Of a stretch of DNA of 50,611 bases, positions 1-6,687 are shown one piece after another. A model generated the notes under the pieces. The model was given only the letters and a program-made list of their open reading frames with translations. It did not search any database and was not told the DNA's origin. The number at the start of each line of letters is the position of its first letter. Positions within the stretch are counted from its first letter, which is position 1. The DNA is from an uncultured Halieaceae bacterium. Its GTDB lineage: Bacteria > Pseudomonadota > Gammaproteobacteria > Pseudomonadales > Halieaceae. A program made the translations under genes and the position numbers. The stretch lies in NCBI GenBank assembly GCA_913057135.1, contig CAJXNM010000021.1, forward strand, positions 1-50,611, written 5' to 3'.

Positions 1-1
1 C

Positions 2-64
2 GAAGATGTCGTTCATGTTGTGCTGTCCCGTGAATACGTCGACAGTGTATGCGAGAGCTCCTAA
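2..64 (+). CDS. C-terminal tail of an unidentified gene (partial)
   Basis: An open frame enters from the left edge and ends with TAA at 62-64, giving about 20 residues ending YVDSVCESS. A hairpin with a T-rich tail follows about 20 bases later, as expected at the end of a transcription unit. The tail is too short to recognise. It lies outside the tRNA-derived repeat at 110-131, so it belongs to whatever precedes the island. It could be a chance open frame. Confidence 0.25.
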   Translation, partial: EDVVHVVLSREYVDSVCESS

Positions 65-83
65 AAACCATACCCACAAAAAA

Positions 84-106
84 GCACCCACAAGGGGTGC
101 TCTTTT
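84..106 (+). terminator. Rho-independent terminator
   Basis: Stem GCACCC (84-89) pairs with GGGTGC (95-100) around loop ACAAG, followed by TCTTTT. An A-rich stretch precedes the stem, so the hairpin could work in both directions. It would end the gene whose tail finishes at 64. Confidence 0.65.
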
Positions 107-109
107 GCG

Positions 110-131
110 GATATGGCGGTGGGCCAGGGAT
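110..131. repeat. Displaced copy of the tRNA-Ser 3' end (attachment-site-like direct repeat, left copy)
   Basis: These 22 bases are identical and in the same orientation to 6436-6457. On the minus strand they read as the last 18 bases of the tRNA-Ser, including the encoded CCA, plus four bases of downstream flank. The rest of the tRNA is absent. Such a duplicate is what integration of an element at a tRNA 3' end leaves at the far end of the element. The inserted DNA would be about 132-6435. Confidence 0.7.
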
Positions 132-141
132 AACGCATAAC

Positions 142-488
142 TGAATCGCCCCGGTTATTCAGGAGACCTCTTTTCTTGAGAGGATATCTCCATGACGAGT
201 ACAAAACGCTTTCCGCCCGAGGTGCGTGAACGGGCCGTTCGCTTGGTTTTTGACCAAGAACGAGAACACAACTCCCAATGGGCCTGCATTGAGGCCATTG
301 CCCCGAAGATTGGCTGCACGCCACAGACTCTGCGGACTTGGGTCAAGCAGGCAGAGGTTGATGAGGGGCGCGTTGACGGCGTGACCACCTGCGATAGGGA
401 GCGGATGAAGGCCATGGAGCGCGAGCTCAAGGAGCTTCGTCGCGCCAATGAGATCCTGCGCAAGGCCTCAGCGTATTTTGCGCAGGCG
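142..488 (+). mobile_element. 5' part of an IS3-family element, interrupted by a second IS
   Basis: The segment begins TGAATCGCCCCGG, which resembles the left terminal repeat of IS3-group elements, and carries the orfA-like gene from 192. It ends exactly where the terminal repeat of the next element starts at 489. No orfB of this type and no right end follow after 1683, so only the left third remains. Confidence 0.7.
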
Positions 489-491
489 TGA
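192..491 (+). pseudogene. IS3-family transposase OrfA, truncated
   Basis: OrfA is the DNA-binding half of an IS3-family transposase, normally joined to the catalytic OrfB by a -1 frameshift. The 99 residues show the usual N-terminal helix-turn-helix ([15 protein letters not shown], then [13 protein letters not shown] at about 49-61) and a leucine-zipper-like end ([20 protein letters not shown]). Family members normally run on past FAQA with a charged tail before frameshifting. Here the stop codon TGA (489-491) is supplied by the first bases of the inserted IS407-like element. The gene is therefore broken and its OrfB is gone. Confidence 0.75.
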
Positions 492-562
492 CCTTGTACC
501 CAGATTTAGACCCATGACCTTGATGAGATTTCCAACTACCCTACGGGAATGGAGATCTCAAA

Positions 563-826
563 ATGAAGAAGCGATACACCGAAGAGCAGATCATCAAGGC
601 GATCAAGGAGTACGAAGCAGGCGCCAAAGTCGACGATATTTGCCGCCAGTTCAGCATCTCGACGGGCACCTTCTATAACTGGAGGAGCAAATACGGTGGC
701 CTTGAGGTCAACGAGGCCAAGCGCCTCAAAGATTTGGAGGCAGAGAACAATAAGCTCAAGAAGCTCCTGGCGGAGAAGCTACTCGAGGTTGATGCCATGA
801 AGGACGTGATCTCAAAAAAGTGGTAA
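563..826 (+). CDS. IS3-family (IS407-like) transposase OrfA
   Basis: This 87-residue protein carries the helix-turn-helix of IS3-family OrfA: KKRYTEEQIIKAIKEYEAG, then DDICRQFSISTGTFYNWRSKYGG without interruption. A coiled-coil leucine-zipper region (LKDLEAENNKLKKLLAEKL, about 56-74) serves for multimerisation. It binds the element's ends and is fused to OrfB by frameshifting. The ATG at 563 follows GGAGATC with good spacing. Length is typical for the group. Confidence 0.88.
   Translation: MKKRYTEEQIIKAIKEYEAGAKVDDICRQFSISTGTFYNWRSKYGGLEVNEAKRLKDLEAENNKLKKLLAEKLLEVDAMKDVISKKW
814..820 (+). promoter_or_regulatory. Programmed -1 frameshift site A-AAA-AAG
   Basis: In the orfA frame the bases read tcA AAA AAG, the canonical X-XXY-YYZ slippery heptamer, six bases before the orfA stop at 824-826. 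Slipping back one base enters the orfB frame at 820. This is how IS3-family elements make the fused OrfAB transposase. Confidence 0.75.
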
Positions 827-1638
827 CGCCCGCGGCTCGTAAGCGCGTTGCTGCGCACCTCATCCAAGCACGCGGCTTGAGTGAGCGACGAGCGTGTCAT
901 TTATCGGGCGTTAGCCGAACCGCATTCATGTATAAGCCAGCGAAGCCGCGAGATACCGAGTTGAGACGTCGTTTGATCGAGCTTGCAAGTAAGCACAATG
1001 GTCTCGGATATCCGATGCTACATGGCATGCTCAAATCCGAGCAGTTAGTGGTCAACAGAAAGCACACATATCGGATTTACGCTGAAGAGAAGCTACAGCT
1101 GAAGAATCGGCGTAAGAACAAGCTCAAGCGACCGAGGATGCCGTTAGTGGTCCCGCTCGGTACTGATATCCGGTGGTCAATGGACTTTGTTTCTGACCAG
1201 TTGAGCAACGGACGAAGGTTCCGTGTTTTGAATGTAAAGGACGATTATTCGAAAGAGCTGGTTGGTCAGTTGGTCTCATATTCAATTAGCGGACATCAAG
1301 TTGCGCGTTTCTTGGACCACCTGATCGAGCAGAGGTCTGCGCCTGATCAGATAACTTGTGACAACGGAACGGAGTTCACCAGCAAGGCGATGTTCTTTTG
1401 GCAAAAGGAATCGGGTGTGAGGCTTGGATTCATTCAGCCTGGTAAGCCGACGCAAAACGCGTTTGTTGAGAGTTTAAACGGCCGCTTTCGGCTCGAGTGT
1501 TTGAATCAGCACTGGTTCAGAACGATCGACGAGGCTCGTCAAATCATCGATGACTGGAGACACCACTACAACACCGAGCGACCGCATAGCTCACTGAATT
1601 ACGTGACACCTGCCGCCTACGCAAAGAGGGCGGCTTAA
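820..1638 (+). CDS. IS3-family (IS407-like) transposase OrfB, DDE integrase core
   Basis: This is the catalytic half of the transposase, made mainly as an OrfAB fusion by frameshifting at 814-820. The N-terminal part shows the HTH_21-like region (SERRACHLSGVSRTAFMY). The rve integrase core has the three acidic residues in WSMDFVSD, CDNGTEF and NAFVESLNGRFRLECLN. It ends with the family's YNTERPHSSLNYVTPAAYA motif. Its length (272 aa) is normal and I see no internal stop, so the element may still be active. The GTG at 820 is only the first start codon of the frame. Confidence 0.9.
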   Translation: MVTPAARKRVAAHLIQARGLSERRACHLSGVSRTAFMYKPAKPRDTELRRRLIELASKHNGLGYPMLHGMLKSEQLVVNRKHTYRIYAEEKLQLKNRRKNKLKRPRMPLVVPLGTDIRWSMDFVSDQLSNGRRFRVLNVKDDYSKELVGQLVSYSISGHQVARFLDHLIEQRSAPDQITCDNGTEFTSKAMFFWQKESGVRLGFIQPGKPTQNAFVESLNGRFRLECLNQHWFRTIDEARQIIDDWRHHYNTERPHSSLNYVTPAAYAKRAA

Positions 1639-1683
1639 CGAACATCTCATCGAGGCAGTGGTGTTAATTTGGGGATAAGGTCA

Positions 1684-1799
1684 GAAGCATCCGCTTTGGC
1701 GAGTCACAGCGCGCAAAAGAAGCCCTAGCCAAGGTTCGGTCTGGTGTGCTGCGAAGTGTGAGCATCGGCGCTGGAAGAGATGTATCGTCGCCACCCTGA
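1684..1799 (+). pseudogene. Fragment resembling an HK97-type phage prohead protease
   Basis: Immediately right of the IS end an open frame (codons from 1686, stop TGA 1797-1799) encodes a peptide with IRFGESQRAKEALAKVRSG followed by VLRSVSIGAG. The pattern RFG..+A+E....V..G.LR.VS(I/V)G is the core motif of caudoviral prohead (head-maturation) proteases. Nothing before it survives, because it abuts the IS407-like right end, and the frame stops soon after the motif. I read it as a prophage remnant cut by the IS. The fragment is short, so the assignment rests on one motif. Confidence 0.45.
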
Positions 1800-1827
1800 G
1801 CGGTTTTGCTGTAGGCAGGCCCACGTT

Positions 1828-4569
1828 TCAGAGTGCATTGACCGAGTAGACTGTGAGTGTGCCCGACACCTCGTTACTGACCAGCAGCAGCATTTGACCG
1901 TTGGGGCTGTCTTCAGCCGAGACAAAGACAATGCTTTCAGGGCCTAAATCGCCCACTGTTTCCACATCAGCTTCCGCATCGAGGCTGAAGTCACGGGGGT
2001 TGATGTACTGCACAAACTGGGCCGCCTGCGGATTGCTGATGTTGTACACCATCACACCGCCGACACGCTCTAAGCCGATAAACGCGTAAGTGTTATCACC
2101 AATCTCGGCAATCTCGATAGCCTCGGGCTCGGGTCCCTTGTCATCCGATCGATCATCACCAGCATTGTTGTCGTTACTGGCATTAAACGACTCTCCTAAT
2201 TGCCGAGCTGTGATGACCTCAAAATCACTACCACTATCGTAGACAGGGCGGCCTGTGTTTGTGTCCCAGATGGTAAAGGACCGTGCTCCAAAAGAGTAAA
2301 GGTTTTCGTAAACACAATCGGCGATGGGTGTCTCATCAGGGAAAGTGAGGGGCTGACCTGTGGTGGCCATGGTGGCACAGGCCGCCGCATCGACTAGGCC
2401 CAAATTAGTAATAATTTTCAAGCGGCCCAGCTTATCCTGATCCTGGAAATCTCCACCAAGTCGCGTTATCAGGCTAGGTGTGAACTGACTCGGGTCAAGA
2501 TCTTTAACGCGTATTTCGTCCGAATAATGCCAGCACCATGAAGCATCGAATAAAAAGCCACCTTGGTTTACACAATCAGCCTCATCAGCCGCATCCGTAA
2601 TGTATCGCCGGCCATCGCCCTCATTGGCAGTCACCAAATAAGTGATGCCGTTGACCTCGTAGGCATCTAAGCCATCTGGCATGTAAGCGCCATAAATCGG
2701 CCAATTTAGTAGGTTAACGCCGTTGTCCCTGTTGCTCACGTCGATATCGTTGCCGGGAAGGGCATGATTCTTGAAGCCGAACCCGACTACATCTCTCACT
2801 TCAGCATTGACCAAATCGACTGTGGCAACGGCGTTGTTCTCTTGTAGCGTAACGAAAGCGGTTGAGCTATCGGATGAAAATGCTATGAATTCAGGCTCGA
2901 TGTCTTGGGCAATGCTTGCCGATTTAGCTGAAATACGAATGGGACCAGTGAATATTTTGTTGCCGCCTGCGTTGAACGCTCTGAAATCAGCAGTTACTGC
3001 TACGGGTGTGTTCACACCGCCAGCCATGTTGACTATAGAGACGCTCCCCTCTGGGTCTATGCTATAGTCATCACTAGGCTCTCCTCCATTGGCGACCACT
3101 GCGTACATTCCGTTGGGGCTAAAGCCGACATTATTTGGCGCTGCGCCCACTTCAACCGCCGATATATAAGTGCCGTCTGCTCTGTAAAAGACGATGTAAC
3201 CATTGTCTTGGTTGATAGCCGCTCTGATAGCTACCACGAGAATATCACCGAAAACATCGACACTGCTTATAGCGCCTAGATCACCGACGCTAAGTGCGGC
3301 CATACTGGATTCAACATCTTGCGCAATATTCAGTGTTCGTGTGCGGATGGGTAACGACGGGGCTATCAGAGAGAAGATGTCGACCGCGTTTGAATCTGCG
3401 TTGACCAAAAACGCCGTGGACGATGGTGCGTGGTAAGCGACCATCCCCGCTGCGGACTTGTTGAAGTTTTGTGGTAGCGCTGGCGTTCTTCCAAGCAGCC
3501 GGAGCGAGATTCCCGCTTTAGGGCTGCTTTCGTCACCTGGGCTTGCGTTGTCTGAGTCTTGGGTGTGAGTCAATCTTAGATAAGCATTGTCTCGTATTAT
3601 TTGGGAGATCTTGAATGAACCGCTAATGTCGCCGGTTGGGGATACATCAAAATTGTTCACATCCCTGAAGTGGATATTTCCTAGCCCGTCCTCGTCCGAC
3701 GTAATTTTGTTAATCACCAGCGGATCAGAGCTGGTGCTATCGGCCACATCAAACAACGCTGTAGCGCCCGATACAGCTTTAATGGCAGTCAGCTCTCCCT
3801 CGCAGGCTGTGCAATTGAAAGAGCTTCCAACATGTAGCTGCACACTCAAACCTGACGCAAACACTGCGTCGAATTCGATGTCGGACTGGTAGGCATTGAT
3901 ATTTTTCAGTCTTGGGGCGCGAGAAAACCTAGCAACAGATCCGCCGTACACATAAAGAGCACTGATGGGGTTACTTCCAGCGTCTAACAGCAAGCTATTT
4001 CCTCCGACAACCGCGAGGGCGCCATCGGAGCTACGAACCGTAAGATTCGGGTTCATGCGTATATAACTATTGGAGTATGAATTTAAACTGGTTGCACTAT
4101 TCTCGCTTCCGAGATCAATGCATCCGAGTTCCATTGCCGCATTTGCATCTGCAATAAGCTTGGTCTGTGTATCCGAGGGTTGGTACAAACGCGCACGCTG
4201 CAAACATGCACCCGATTCATCCAGCACCCCGCCGAGATACACTGAACGACTGCGTATGTATAAATCTTGTGATGACTCACAAGTGCCTAGAAGTTCAAAA
4301 CGGACCCTTGTCAGGTGAAGGTTAGCCCCCCACGCAGCATCGAACTCCTCGGGATTACTTGTGCAATCGACTGAAACCTTCTTCGCTTCCCAATAATTGG
4401 AATAAGCCAGCTTTTGCTCTCCCAAACGATTGATCTCAGCAGACAGTAACTCGAAGTTTTGGTTTATTTTTTCAGCATCAGCCACGTCTCCGTTTGAGAA
4501 CGTGTGGAGATCTTGAGCTGAGACTAAAGATGCTGCGAAAAGTGATATCGATACGAGCAGGTGTGTCAC
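1828..4569 (-). CDS. Secreted choice-of-anchor I family protein
   Basis: This is a 913-residue exported protein of unknown activity. It starts with a clear signal peptide (hydrophobic core, ASLVSA before QDL). The GTG start is supported by AAGGA eight to twelve bases upstream, and no in-frame ATG lies nearby. Residues 20-50 hold a short module, HTFSNGDVADAEKINQNFE, similar to one in the protein at 5266. Residues of about 70-340 are not recognised. From about 350 to the end the sequence matches the choice-of-anchor I domain, a predicted beta-propeller (marks: VVANGGEPSDDYSIDPEGSV, VTANEGDGRRYI, FGARSFTIWD, DDKGPEPEAIEI, YINPRD). No sorting anchor is visible. It lies inside the tRNA-Ser island and is read towards the phage scrap. 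Substrate and role are unknown; related domains are sometimes found in phosphatase or nuclease-associated exoproteins. Confidence 0.8.
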   Translation of the reverse strand: MTHLLVSISLFAASLVSAQDLHTFSNGDVADAEKINQNFELLSAEINRLGEQKLAYSNYWEAKKVSVDCTSNPEEFDAAWGANLHLTRVRFELLGTCESSQDLYIRSRSVYLGGVLDESGACLQRARLYQPSDTQTKLIADANAAMELGCIDLGSENSATSLNSYSNSYIRMNPNLTVRSSDGALAVVGGNSLLLDAGSNPISALYVYGGSVARFSRAPRLKNINAYQSDIEFDAVFASGLSVQLHVGSSFNCTACEGELTAIKAVSGATALFDVADSTSSDPLVINKITSDEDGLGNIHFRDVNNFDVSPTGDISGSFKISQIIRDNAYLRLTHTQDSDNASPGDESSPKAGISLRLLGRTPALPQNFNKSAAGMVAYHAPSSTAFLVNADSNAVDIFSLIAPSLPIRTRTLNIAQDVESSMAALSVGDLGAISSVDVFGDILVVAIRAAINQDNGYIVFYRADGTYISAVEVGAAPNNVGFSPNGMYAVVANGGEPSDDYSIDPEGSVSIVNMAGGVNTPVAVTADFRAFNAGGNKIFTGPIRISAKSASIAQDIEPEFIAFSSDSSTAFVTLQENNAVATVDLVNAEVRDVVGFGFKNHALPGNDIDVSNRDNGVNLLNWPIYGAYMPDGLDAYEVNGITYLVTANEGDGRRYITDAADEADCVNQGGFLFDASWCWHYSDEIRVKDLDPSQFTPSLITRLGGDFQDQDKLGRLKIITNLGLVDAAACATMATTGQPLTFPDETPIADCVYENLYSFGARSFTIWDTNTGRPVYDSGSDFEVITARQLGESFNASNDNNAGDDRSDDKGPEPEAIEIAEIGDNTYAFIGLERVGGVMVYNISNPQAAQFVQYINPRDFSLDAEADVETVGDLGPESIVFVSAEDSPNGQMLLLVSNEVSGTLTVYSVNAL

Positions 4570-4738
4570 TGTGAATGTCCTTCGAAATCATTAGGCGCGC
4601 AGAGTGAACACAAGCGGGCTCTCACTGCCAACTTTTACAGAGAGCTTGTACTCTGCAAACGATACACACTATTTTCGTGATGGTACAGCAGGCGAGGCAG
4701 GTGAGACGGCATGTAATGACCCAGCTAAAACTGCACAG
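4570..4738. other. Intergenic, nothing recognised
   Basis: This stretch lies between the start of the choice-of-anchor I gene and the IS3 remnant. It must hold the promoter of the 913-aa gene, but no convincing -35/-10 pair stands out. A possible 75-codon open frame on the plus strand (from 4604) has no family resemblance and runs into the transposase remnant in antisense, so I do not call it. Confidence 0.4.
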
Positions 4739-4891
4739 TTAAGCAGCTATTTGGTAAACGTGCCGCGGCGTTTTCATCTTCAAAGCTTGGCGCGGTCGGT
4801 GTTCATTGTAATAACTGAACCAAGCTTTTAGTGCCTGTTTAGCCTCTTCGAGGCTGTCGAAGTTGTGGAGCCACAGGCATTGCTCCTTCAG
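4739..4891 (-). pseudogene. 3' remnant of an IS3-family transposase OrfB
   Basis: On the minus strand a frame ending TAA (4739-4741) encodes about 50 residues, including KEQCLWLHNFDSLEEAKQAL and WFSYYNEHRPRQALKMKTP. That is the C-terminal end of an IS3-type integrase core (…C…F…L.EA…W..YYN..RPH.AL…TP). Upstream the similarity stops and an in-frame TGA appears (minus-strand GCG TGA, near 4920). Sequence style differs from both IS3 elements at 142-1683, so it is a third, decayed element. Confidence 0.7.
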
Positions 4892-4931
4892 ACCCTGTAA
4901 ATAATGCTGTGTAACCGCTCACGCCAGTTGC

Positions 4932-5069
4932 TCATTGATAATCGGCCAACCTATCGCCGAAGTCGATCATAGAGCGGTTCAGTGCGGGTTTCCAGTTGCG
5001 TATCGGCATAGTCCACTTCTTTGCTGCCGCATAACTGGCTACCTGCTGCCAAGGTGTGATCATCGGACC
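4932..5069 (-). pseudogene. 3' remnant of an IS256-family transposase
   Basis: A minus-strand frame ending TGA (4932-4934) encodes about 45 residues with AAAKKWTMPIRNWKPALNRS and MIDFGDRLADYQ. This is the C-terminal signature of IS256-family transposases (…kW…PIR.W..ALN.F.I.F..R). The rest of the gene is absent. It lies head to tail with the IS3 remnant to its left, forming a small graveyard of insertion sequences. Confidence 0.65.
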
Positions 5070-5265
5070 GTTACCATAGAAAACCCCTTTGGTTCATCTT
5101 ACAAGAATTTTCTACAAATAGCCGTTCTGGATTTTCGGGGGGATTACAGAGGTTCTGGTATTAATTTGGTGTCCATGATTGTTTGACCACTACAGGCGGG
5201 GGGTTACATTGCGTTCTTCTACTGCTAGTGTGCGGGCGTTATCGAAATACAACCGGAGTCAGTAC

Positions 5266-6087
5266 ATGAGATGGATACGGGCAGTAGTTGTCCTTATTAC
5301 TGGCGTGTACCCGCCAGTATTGTGCAGTGAGGTCCCTCACACATTCCAAGAGAATACGCCAGCAAAGGCGGGGCAGGTGAACGACAATTTTGAATACCTT
5401 CAGGGTCAAATCCAAGAGCTGAATGATCCATCCAGTCATTACAGTTATATTGAGCAAGTTGATCTGGGTGACGGCCGTACTTGGACTAAGCTCTATTATT
5501 ACGAGCAAGCCAGCTATTCCAGTTTTATGAACACCAACCATGTTATTGATAATGATAGTGGGACTGAAATCCGTTCTGTAGAGTATGATTTTCATGAGAG
5601 TTTAGTTAATGCACTGGGTGCATTTCGGTCGGAGGGTAGGTTTCAGCGAACAAATGAGGCCGCACCAAGCGACCCAAATGCCGTTGATATTGAGTTACCG
5701 GTGAGTTGCCCCGGTGGCGCAACCCCAATTAGGTTTCCATTTGAAGCATCCTATGACCTCACACTGCGTAACGAGGCTGGAGCTATTATTTTGGGTACGC
5801 ACAGGAGCCCAATGTCAGATATATACACTTGTCTCCCGTTCACCTACGAGGGGCGCAGCTATGAATTCGGTGTATATTATATTTTAGAAGGCGAAGGCAT
5901 TGGTGCCCACGAGTGCATTGAAAGTATACTGTATTACGGCGCTGACGGTGCGGGATTAGATACGGGATACGTCAAAGCTGCGAGCGGAGATATCACTGTT
6001 GGATACTTTAATCCAGAATCAAACGGTCTACCCGGGACCTATTACTTGGAGATTGTGGCCCCGAATGATTGCTTGCCCAAGAAGTAG
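5266..6087 (+). CDS. Secreted protein of unknown function with HTF…NFE N-terminal module
   Basis: The protein is 274 residues from the ATG at 5266, chosen because GGAG sits just before it and the ATG opens a signal peptide (MRWIRAVVVLITGVYPPVLC); the frame itself is open further upstream. After the signal comes HTFQENTPAKAGQVNDNFEY and a short helix, similar to the same place in the 913-aa island protein. The remainder is rich in Tyr, Gly and acidic residues and holds several cysteines (SCPGG, YTCLPF, HECIES, NDCLPKK), suggesting a disulfide-bonded extracytoplasmic domain. I do not recognise a catalytic family. It is island cargo between IS remnants and the tRNA end. Confidence 0.65.
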   Translation: MRWIRAVVVLITGVYPPVLCSEVPHTFQENTPAKAGQVNDNFEYLQGQIQELNDPSSHYSYIEQVDLGDGRTWTKLYYYEQASYSSFMNTNHVIDNDSGTEIRSVEYDFHESLVNALGAFRSEGRFQRTNEAAPSDPNAVDIELPVSCPGGATPIRFPFEASYDLTLRNEAGAIILGTHRSPMSDIYTCLPFTYEGRSYEFGVYYILEGEGIGAHECIESILYYGADGAGLDTGYVKAASGDITVGYFNPESNGLPGTYYLEIVAPNDCLPKK

Positions 6088-6228
6088 GTGGACACTGTCG
6101 GTTCATTTCACTCATTGATGGCTTATAAGAAGAACCCTGACCCAAAAGGCAAAGTGCCTTGCATTATCTTCAGAGATATAGCCAAACCTCCGGTGTAGGC
6201 GTAAGCTTCCCCTAAAAATGTACCGTGA
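6088..6228. other. Intergenic, no supported gene
   Basis: Only a 26-codon frame (ATG 6118, MAYKKNPDPKGKVPC…, TAG) without a ribosome site is present. It may be the decayed edge of a former island gene. Confidence 0.3.
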
Positions 6229-6363
6229 GTTACTCGGATTTTCTGCCATCATGAAGCCAAGGCGCTTAGGAAGGTTGCCAAGGCCTTGAAAGCAAGAGGA
6301 TACAGGCCCGCCGAAGTCGCAGATTATTTGGCTGAGGGGGGTGTTGCTGCACCCAAAGTGTAA
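6229..6363 (+). pseudogene. Decayed ORF next to the tRNA end of the island
   Basis: A frame without a start codon ends TAA at 6361-6363. It encodes a basic helical stretch (HHEAKALRKVAKALKARGYR) followed by PAEVADYLAEGG, which looks helix-turn-helix-like. An ATG in another frame (6218, MYRELLGFSAI…) could have been the original start if one base was gained or lost. This is where an integrase would normally sit, but the fragment is too short to assign. Confidence 0.3.
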
Positions 6364-6365
6364 AA

Positions 6366-6386
6366 AAGGATCTTTCGATCCTTATT
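6366..6386 (+). terminator. Hairpin, possible terminator
   Basis: AAGGATC (6366-6372) pairs with GATCCTT (6377-6383) around TTTC, followed by ATTTGG. The stem is good but the T-tail is weak. It would end the decayed ORF. Confidence 0.45.
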
Positions 6387-6388
6387 TG

Positions 6389-6423
6389 GCGTACTTTTTG
6401 GTGTACGCGGCCCTGAAGGCCGC
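6389..6423. repeat. Two adjoining perfect inverted repeats beside the attachment site
   Basis: GCGTAC (6389-6394) mirrors GTACGC (6403-6408) around TTTTTGGT, and GCGGCC (6407-6412) mirrors GGCCGC (6418-6423) around CTGAA. They lie 13 bases from the right copy of the tRNA repeat. They could be arm or accessory sites of the lost integrase, or transcription stop structures. Confidence 0.5.
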
Positions 6424-6435
6424 ATAAACACTAGA

Positions 6436-6457
6436 GATATGGCGGTGGGCCAGGGAT
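6436..6457. repeat. tRNA-Ser 3' end, right copy of the attachment-site-like repeat
   Basis: These 22 bases are identical to 110-131. They cover the 3' terminal 18 bases of the intact tRNA-Ser gene and four bases beyond. This copy keeps the tRNA functional, as expected of the restored target after integration. Confidence 0.7.
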
Positions 6458-6527
6458 TCGAACCCCGGGAACCTCTCGGTTCAACGGTTTTCAAGACCGC
6501 CGCTTTCGACCACTCAGCCAGCCCACC
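6440..6527 (-). tRNA. tRNA-Ser (anticodon UGA)
   Basis: The gene is 88 nt on the minus strand. The acceptor arm GGTGGGC pairs with GCCCACC, followed by discriminator G and an encoded CCA (complement 6440-6442). The anticodon loop CTTGAAA gives UGA (complement 6491-6493). A long class II variable arm (AACCGAGAGGTT) and a T-arm with GGTTCGAATCC are present. Its 3' end is the target of the island to its left. A strong promoter lies just upstream. Confidence 0.95.
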
Positions 6528-6561
6528 GTGTTTGCTTCTGCCTTACCGAAACAAGTCGCGC

Positions 6562-6589
6562 ATTATAGCGGTGGTGTCGGGTTCATCAA
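6562..6589 (-). promoter_or_regulatory. Sigma-70 promoter of tRNA-Ser
   Basis: On the minus strand TTGATG (complement 6584-6589), a 16-base spacer and a perfect TATAAT (complement 6562-6567) are followed by the GC-rich stretch GCGCG. Such a GC-rich discriminator is typical of stable-RNA promoters under stringent control. The tRNA begins about 35 bases downstream. Confidence 0.7.
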
Positions 6590-6687
6590 GGGTTAAGCCT
6601 TGAAAAACCCAACTTTTCGTCCTTTAACTGGACCCAATTTGAGCCTTTGTTGGAAGGCGCTTACGTCAACCGCTTATGTGCTTGTGT

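Larger units (their letters stand above)
489..1683 (+). mobile_element. IS3-family insertion sequence, IS407-like group, apparently complete
   Basis: The element is 1195 bp. Its ends are imperfect inverted repeats: TGACCTTGTACCC at 489 and, read inward from 1683 on the other strand, TGACCTTATCCCC. It carries overlapping orfA and orfB with an A-AAA-AAG slippery site at 814-820, and an intact DDE core. The flanks (GGCG on the left, GAAG on the right) do not match as a target duplication, and the right flank does not continue the interrupted orfA. A deletion or recombination next to the element is likely. Confidence 0.85.

Noticed and set aside
142-1683. CRISPR array or defence island among the repeats at the left end
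   Set aside because: The repeats are IS ends and a tRNA copy; there is no regular repeat-spacer pattern and no defence gene.
4604-4831. A 75-codon open frame in the island
   Set aside because: It is antisense to the IS3 transposase remnant and resembles nothing.
4935-5186. An 83-codon open frame on the plus strand
   Set aside because: It is antisense to the IS256 remnant, which explains the coding-like pattern.
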